Positions 58,473 through 64,000 of a stretch of 64,000 nucleotides of DNA are shown piece by piece. The DNA comes from Azadirachta indica (taxonomy: Eukaryota; Streptophyta; Magnoliopsida; Sapindales; Meliaceae). How positions within the stretch are numbered: position 1 is the first letter of the stretch; the number at the start of each line of letters is the position of its first letter. A program made the translations under genes and the position numbers. Under the pieces are notes generated by a model. The model did not search any database. It was not told where the DNA came from and saw nothing but the letters and a program-made list of their open reading frames with translations. The DNA is taken from NCBI GenBank assembly GCA_022749755.1, contig CM040452.1, positions 5,288,350 to 5,352,349 on the forward strand, in the 5' to 3' direction.

Positions 58473-61400
58473 ATGAGCAGTGGAGAAGCAGCAACAGCGG
58501 CAGGAAAAGTCGTTTGCGTCACCGGAGCTTCCGGTTACATAGCCTCATGGCTTGTCAAGCTTCTTCTTTCTCGTGGTTACACTGTCAAGGCCTCTGTTCG
58601 AGACCCCAGTTAGTTTTTCCTTCCATCTTTTTGTTTCTTGAATGATTCCTTTTTTTCAAAGATTTTATATACTTAAAATTTTTATCATTGAAATATGTTC
58701 TGAGTTGCGATTTTCTTATGGATTTATGCATTATTATCTGTGATTAATGTCATATCAATCCATGCATGTGATATAAGAACATGCCCGTTTCAAGATTTTG
58801 TCTGATTTTTTTTTAATTTTTTTAATTTTTTAATTTGAATTATCAATGTAATGGTTTCGTTATGGATTTTTTCTGGGATATAGACTTGATAATCTAAAAA
58901 GTTTAGTTCTTGATGTCTTTAGCTTAATTTGCGTAATCCTTTAAAAAGAAAGACAAACTTTCTGTTTTTTTTTTTGATTTTTTAATGAAAAATATATGTA
59001 GTGATAATTATGTATTTCTGTACACGTGCCTGGATATTTATATTGGTATGGATGTCGCGGATCGTGATTACTGGTTTTGGTATTCTAGAAATGGCTAGAG
59101 ACTCTGTTCACTTTAAAGAGTGTGAAAATTTAATTTAGAGGAGAAGTTGGAATAGGCATAGATTTATAGAAAAAGAACCATTTTGCATCGCACATTTCTG
59201 GTTTCATTTGAGTCGAAGCTCAAATATCAAACACCATCTTAACACAATTTGAATTATAGGTTCTTATTATCAATTAGCTTTGGATTGCGTACCTCAGAAC
59301 ATTGTCTAACTGCACCCTTACAAAAGATTCAGCTCATAGCAGTTGCACTGCTTTGCATATTTCTTTTCGTTAATCCTCTTGTTATGTGAATGTGTGATTG
59401 AGGAATCAAGAAAGAAAAATCCTAACTAAATCCATTTTTTCCCCACTCTGGTATGCCGTGTCAGTATTGCAAGTCACGCTTTAAAGTGGTAAGGCACCAA
59501 GAATTGATAACTTCATGTTTTGTTGAAGCGAAAGATGTGTTATCTCCAGTTCATCTTTTGCGTGGAGGAGATGCAAACAGCTTATCATATATTGCTGAAG
59601 CAAGTAGCCTGTATTTTGAATATTGTTCATGTGAAGTATAATGCATAAAACTGGAAATACACAAATATTTCTGTTCCTAACTACTTTTTTGTGCTGTACC
59701 TCAAAGAAATAATAATGCTCTGAAATTGCCAGTCCCTTTTTCTTTTCCCCTGTTTGTCTGTTCTTTTGTCCCTTTCAGATAAGAAACAACGAAGAAGATG
59801 ACCTTGCTTTATTGTTTCTAGGGCACATGACTTCTGGACATATACAACTTTTTGATATATTTCTTTTATCTTTGTAGGCACCAACTAGCTGTTTCTTGAA
59901 TAAATTGCTGACTATATTCAGTTTATATTCTTCTGCAGATGATCCAAAAAAGACTGGGCATTTACTAGCACTTGATGGAGCTTCAGAAAGACTTCAGTTG
60001 TTTAAAGCAAACCTATTGGAAGAAGGATCCTATGATTCAGTTGTTGATGGGTGTGATGGTGTTTTTCACACTGCATCTCCCTTTTATCATGATGTCAAGG
60101 ATCCACAGGTTAATATTTTCATTACATTTTAGATAATTCTGAATGCAAAGCCTGTACAGTGCCATGGTAAACTTCTTTGGGTTGTCTCCCTCCTAAAATG
60201 GAGGTCCTGAACTATTTGTGGAGCTTGTATTAGCTATAGATGAAGACCATTTTTTTCAGCACACTGCTGGTTTTGGAATGGCCAACTTCTGGAAAGTCCT
60301 TAGAATGTCTTTATTATGACCTTTTGAGTTCCAGCTCATGATGTTCACCTTGTGACACCACTACTTTTGTTGCCTTAGTGCATACGTGCCATCAACTTTT
60401 TCTTATACTACTCATCTTTGACCACTCCAATCTGTATGTCATGAGGTGTTAATCCAATAGCAAGTGATTGTGTCAATCTTCTTCCCGTTTATGTGGTGAT
60501 GTTTATACTTTTGTTATAATAAATTTCTCTTGAGTCTATCATTACTTTCTTTGAGTTTTTTCAAACATTGGGATAAAGAATCAGGAAGGTCAGACAGTAG
60601 CCCTTATATTAAGGAAAAAATTTATTCTTTTGAAAAGAAACTCTACTTGCATCAGCCGATTCTCTCCTCCCCTTTTCTGTTCCAACACCTTTATGATGTC
60701 AGATGGCAGTAATTGTAGACTGAATTAAACATGTTGGAAGTCTCAGTAAGTGCATTTAGCTATGCAGTTGTGAAAAACTTAGTGAAGTATCTCAGATTCC
60801 AAACTCTGAAAGATGGATTTGTAAGACCTGAATGCCATCAGAGTACCTAAGAGCATACATTGGGTAGTTTTGAGTTGTTGACGTTTGATTATGGAAAAAA
60901 GGCTGTCAAATCATCAAATTGGGAATGAGTGATCTGACTTTCTCCAGGAAGAATTGAATTGCCTGAAAGTTCTGTATATTGGTATTCTTAGGATGGAAAG
61001 GAATTGTCAGGTCTTTTTCTTCTTAAAGAAAATGGTGATGAGAGCTCAGAAGATTAATAGGATGTAAATGAAGAATATGCAATAAAAATATTCTTATGAT
61101 GCACGTGTATGATATACATAGGGAATAGAGTATGCCCTTTATTGTCTTGGCTGAATGGCAGTTTGGCTTTCTTTTCTGTTATTATTACTTTAACAGTTCC
61201 TTCTTATTTCAGGTAGAATTACTTGATCCTGCAGTGAAAGGAACTCTTAATGTGCTTAGGTCGTGTGCAAAATTCTCTTCTGTCAAACGAGTAGTTTTAA
61301 CATCTTCAATGGCTGCAGTTGCATACAGTGGAAAACCTCGTACTCCAGAGGTAGTAGTTGATGAGACTTGGTATTCGGATCCAGAGGTTTGCAAACAATC

Positions 61401-63143
61401 AAAGGTTTGTATCCATGACGTTTTTTCTCATTCTCTACCTATAATTATAGGTTATTCATGTGAGCTTTCACTTGTTATATCGCCATGAAGATTAAAATGC
61501 AAACATAAACAAGTATTACGCATTGGAGACTAATTATCATTAATATTTTTCACTTGGTCATATGCTTTGTTGCTGGCAAAATCATGAGCATATGCGTCAT
61601 GGTATGGAAAGATTTCTGATTATCTTTGTTTATCTTTAATATGAACATGTCCAAAATTTCTGATTATGCTGTGATTCTTAAGCACATCATGAATAAAAGT
61701 GTTATTCTCGCTCCCAATTTATGATTTGGTGGTTAAGTCTTCTCCTTCAGTGCTTTAGGGAAAGTTCATTTACCAAAACCTCATCTTGTGTTGCCATTGG
61801 CTTAAACCTGCATTGTTTTATGTGAGAAATTTTCTGTTCTCCATTGTGATGCAGTTTTAGTTTATTAATCATTTCAGTTGCTTGCACTTGCTTACATTAC
61901 CTATATTGTGCTTTTAATTTCAAGGTTGGATGAATTGACCAATTTCATGGCAGGCCACTAAAAGTTTACTAGAATCCCTTCACTTGTGAATTTATTTTGT
62001 TTAACATATATATGAAAATTCTTTGGTTTTGGGTGGTTTTTAGCTCTGGTATGTGCTTTCAAAGACATTGGCTGAGGATGCGGCTTGGAAATTTGCAAAA
62101 GAGAAGGGCCTGGACTTGGTTGCTATTAACCCAGCGATGGTCATTGGTCCTCTCTTGCAGCCAACACTTAATACAAGTGCTGCGGCAGTTCTAAGCTTAA
62201 TTAAAGGTATATTTTTGACTGCCTACAAAGGCCGATATTTGCTTTATTTATCTTTTACCTTCATCATTGAAAACAACATATAATGGTATAGAATTAGTTC
62301 ATCATTCAGTTGACCCAACTGCTATAGTCTGTGGAATTTCCAGTTTGGCACTGGAGTAGAACTAGCAAATACAATACGTCAATGGTAACCAGTATTTGAT
62401 AAACTATCAGTTGCCTGAATTTCCACTTAGTTTGGTACTTTGGCAAATATTAGTAATTGCCTCTGCTGTGTTTTTGCATATATCTATTCTACTTAATTAT
62501 TTATTTGGATCTCCACTGCAATTTCTTAGTGCTACTCAACTTTGCTGAAAATAGATGCTTCTATCTTCACCTTTTTCCGTCTTTTGCCTCTTTGATGCAG
62601 GAGCACAAACTTTCCCCAATACAACTTTTGGATGGGTTAATGTCAAAGATGTTGCCAATGCACATATACAAGCATTCGAGGTTCCATCAGCCAATGGAAG
62701 ATATTGTTTAGTTGAGAAAGTTGCACACTATTCAGAAGTTGTGAATATTTTACGCGAGCTTTACCCTGCTTTCCAGCTTCCAGAGAAGTAAGTATTCTTA
62801 TTTCCCTAAATTCCAAAGGCACAGTGGACAAAAAATGTGAGCATTTACATTTGCATTTTACAGCACTTCATTTTTACATATATTTCATCTCATTTTCATC
62901 TTAGCATTAAATATCAATGTTATTTTGTTTCAAAATAGTACCATTTTTCTCCCCATATACCAATTAGAAACAATGCAATTTCTGCAAAATATTTGCAGGT
63001 GTTCCGATGACAAGCCATATGTTCCAACATATCAGGTTTCCAAGGAAAAAGCGAAAACGTTGAGCCTCAAGTTCATCCCATTGGAGGTTAGCCTCAAGGA
63101 AACAGTTGAATCTCTGAAGGAGAAGGAATTTATTGACTTTTGA
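58473..63143 (+). CDS. NAD(P)-dependent reductase, cinnamoyl-CoA-reductase-like / phenylacetaldehyde-reductase-like
   Basis: Six exons: 58473-58608, 59939-60108, 61213-61404, 62044-62206, 62601-62787, 62999-63143; 993 bp joined, 330 residues. It is an extended short-chain dehydrogenase of the DFR/CCR group, cytosolic, reducing aldehydes or related carbonyls with NAD(P)H. Landmarks: Rossmann motif [14 protein letters not shown] (about 16-29), the cofactor-side Arg in KASVRDP (residue 43), catalytic Ser in [11 protein letters not shown] (133/134), and YxxxK as Tyr169-Lys173 in [11 protein letters not shown]. True CCRs have a NWYCYGK-type signature here, so this is more likely a CCR-like aldehyde or phenylacetaldehyde reductase; the substrate is uncertain. 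Intron phases are consistent throughout. In memory it resembles Arabidopsis At1g51410, near the PLA1 gene At1g51440, matching the order here. Confidence 0.92.
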
Positions 63144-63170
63144 GTCCTGGTAGATCATTCATAGGTCTAT

Positions 63171-63180
63171 AATAAATAAA
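63171..63180 (+). terminator. Probable poly(A) signal of the CCR-like gene
   Basis: aataaataaa begins 28 bp after the stop codon; further T-rich sequence follows. A single-site assignment is uncertain in plants. Confidence 0.45.
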
Positions 63181-63420
63181 TGTTGGTGTCTTTGGAATTG
63201 TCTTTTTCCTTGTTTCAGGACTTTCCAGCTTGTTTTATATTCCATGTTCGAAAAGTGGAATTCTACTGGTTTGGTTTGAGATAACAGTAGAAATGGTGGA
63301 TGATCCTCTTTAAACTTATATGAAATGAAGACATAATTGATATATGTTATGGTGGGGTACATTCTTCTGAGAGTACATTATGTAAATTATGTTGCCAGCT
63401 CGATTTGAAAGACTTAAAAG

Positions 63421-64000
63421 GCCTGTTTGTTCTTTTATCCGAAATGTGAAAAAATTTTAAATTTGAATAACTGGAATACATAAAATTAAATAATTGTTAA
63501 TAATATGTTTGTTTTTATTTATTATATTTGAATATATAAATAGATGAAAAGTAATAATTTTACCTATCATATCATTATAAATAATTAAGATAAGAATAAA
63601 CAAATGTTAATCTGTAAATAAAATATATATATAGCTAAAATATATATATATATAATCTAAGTAAAATATTATTTGTAAAATATAGAAATTTATAATACAT
63701 TAATAAATATTGTATTACTAATTATTGAAAAATGATATTATTATTTATTTTATCAATATATTTCAAATAAATATATTGTATTTTGTTAAATTTTAAGGAT
63801 TCAATTTTTTTTTGTTAGATAACTATTATTGTTGAAAAATGATATTATTATTTATTTTATCAATATATTTTAAACAAATATATTGTATTTCGTTAAATTT
63901 TAAAGATTTAATTTTTTTTGGTTAAATAATTACAACTATGACTTTTTAATGAATTAAAATTTTAATGAATATTTTTAAAATTATTATAACTAATTAAATT
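63421..64000 (+). mobile_element. AT-rich DNA-transposon-like repeat, right end beyond window
   Basis: It starts gcctgtttgttctttt, resembling the left ends of the repeats at 38148 and 52849, and continues as AT-rich non-coding DNA. It contains a tandem duplication of about 107 bp: gaaaaatgatattattattt at 63727 and again at 63834, each followed by ttttatcaatatatttaa-like sequence and an aatatattgtattt block. The right terminus is not visible. Confidence 0.35.

Noticed and set aside
59453..59641. 62-residue frame within intron 1 of the CCR-like gene
   Set aside because: It lies inside a large intron, has no domain, and the flanking exons splice cleanly around it.

Overview
The window is nuclear DNA of a flowering plant, most likely a eudicot. 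Genes carry GT-AG introns, spacers are very AT-rich, and the proteins are plant-specific: a RETICULATA-RELATED chloroplast protein, a PLA1-Igamma class plastid lipase, DUF604 (GT31) glycosyltransferases and a CCR-like reductase. There is no bacterial, viral or organellar gene organisation, and the species cannot be named from the sequence.

Left half, 1-36.8 kb: a tandem, partly decayed gene cluster. It holds seven copies of a three-exon DUF604/GT31 (Fringe-like) glycosyltransferase gene, all on the + strand and in two subtypes. Type 1 copies are A (cut by the left edge), C (8612-10537) and E (17420-19360). Type 2 copies are B (psi, 4.7-6.4 kb), D (psi, 13.5-15.2 kb), F (psi, 22.3-24.0 kb) and G (30353-32046). 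C, E and G are complete open genes, and A is open as far as it is visible. B, D and F carry stops, frameshifts and splice-site loss. Subtypes alternate 1-2-1-2-1-2-2, with a repeat unit near 8.8 kb. Three orphan third exons of type 1 lie between units. The last two type 2 copies are each followed tail-to-tail by a RETICULATA-RELATED 4 (RER4) gene on the - strand: an intact eight-exon copy (32425-36833) after G and a dead copy (24356-29778) after F. Small pieces of RER4 (intron 6 plus the exon 6 edge) lie before B and before D. The ancestral block was therefore probably GT31 > < RER4, duplicated repeatedly.

Repeats in the cluster: a young 1,038-bp TRIM-type LTR element sits in intron 5 of the dead RER4 copy, and the intact RER4 copy preserves the empty site. 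AT-rich arrays with a period of about 160 bp sit in opposite orientations on the two sides of the type 1 genes. One pair at 20.0-21.85 kb forms a foldback-like inverted repeat. Pseudogene B is preceded by about 1.2 kb of foreign sequence ending in poly(A).

Right half, 36.8-64 kb: sparse. A 12-kb AT-rich spacer with short repeats and a non-autonomous DNA-transposon-like repeat (second copy near 53 kb) leads to an intronless plastid phospholipase A1-Igamma gene (49137-50675, -). After another 7.7-kb spacer comes a six-exon NAD(P)-dependent reductase gene of the cinnamoyl-CoA-reductase-like family (58473-63143, +). From memory, both neighbourhoods have Arabidopsis counterparts (At5g12460/At5g12470 and At1g51410/At1g51440), which suggests conserved microsynteny. 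The most interesting material is the dynamics of the GT31/RER4 cluster: gene conversion, shared disabling mutations, chimeric junctions, a conserved short upstream ORF and foldback arms.
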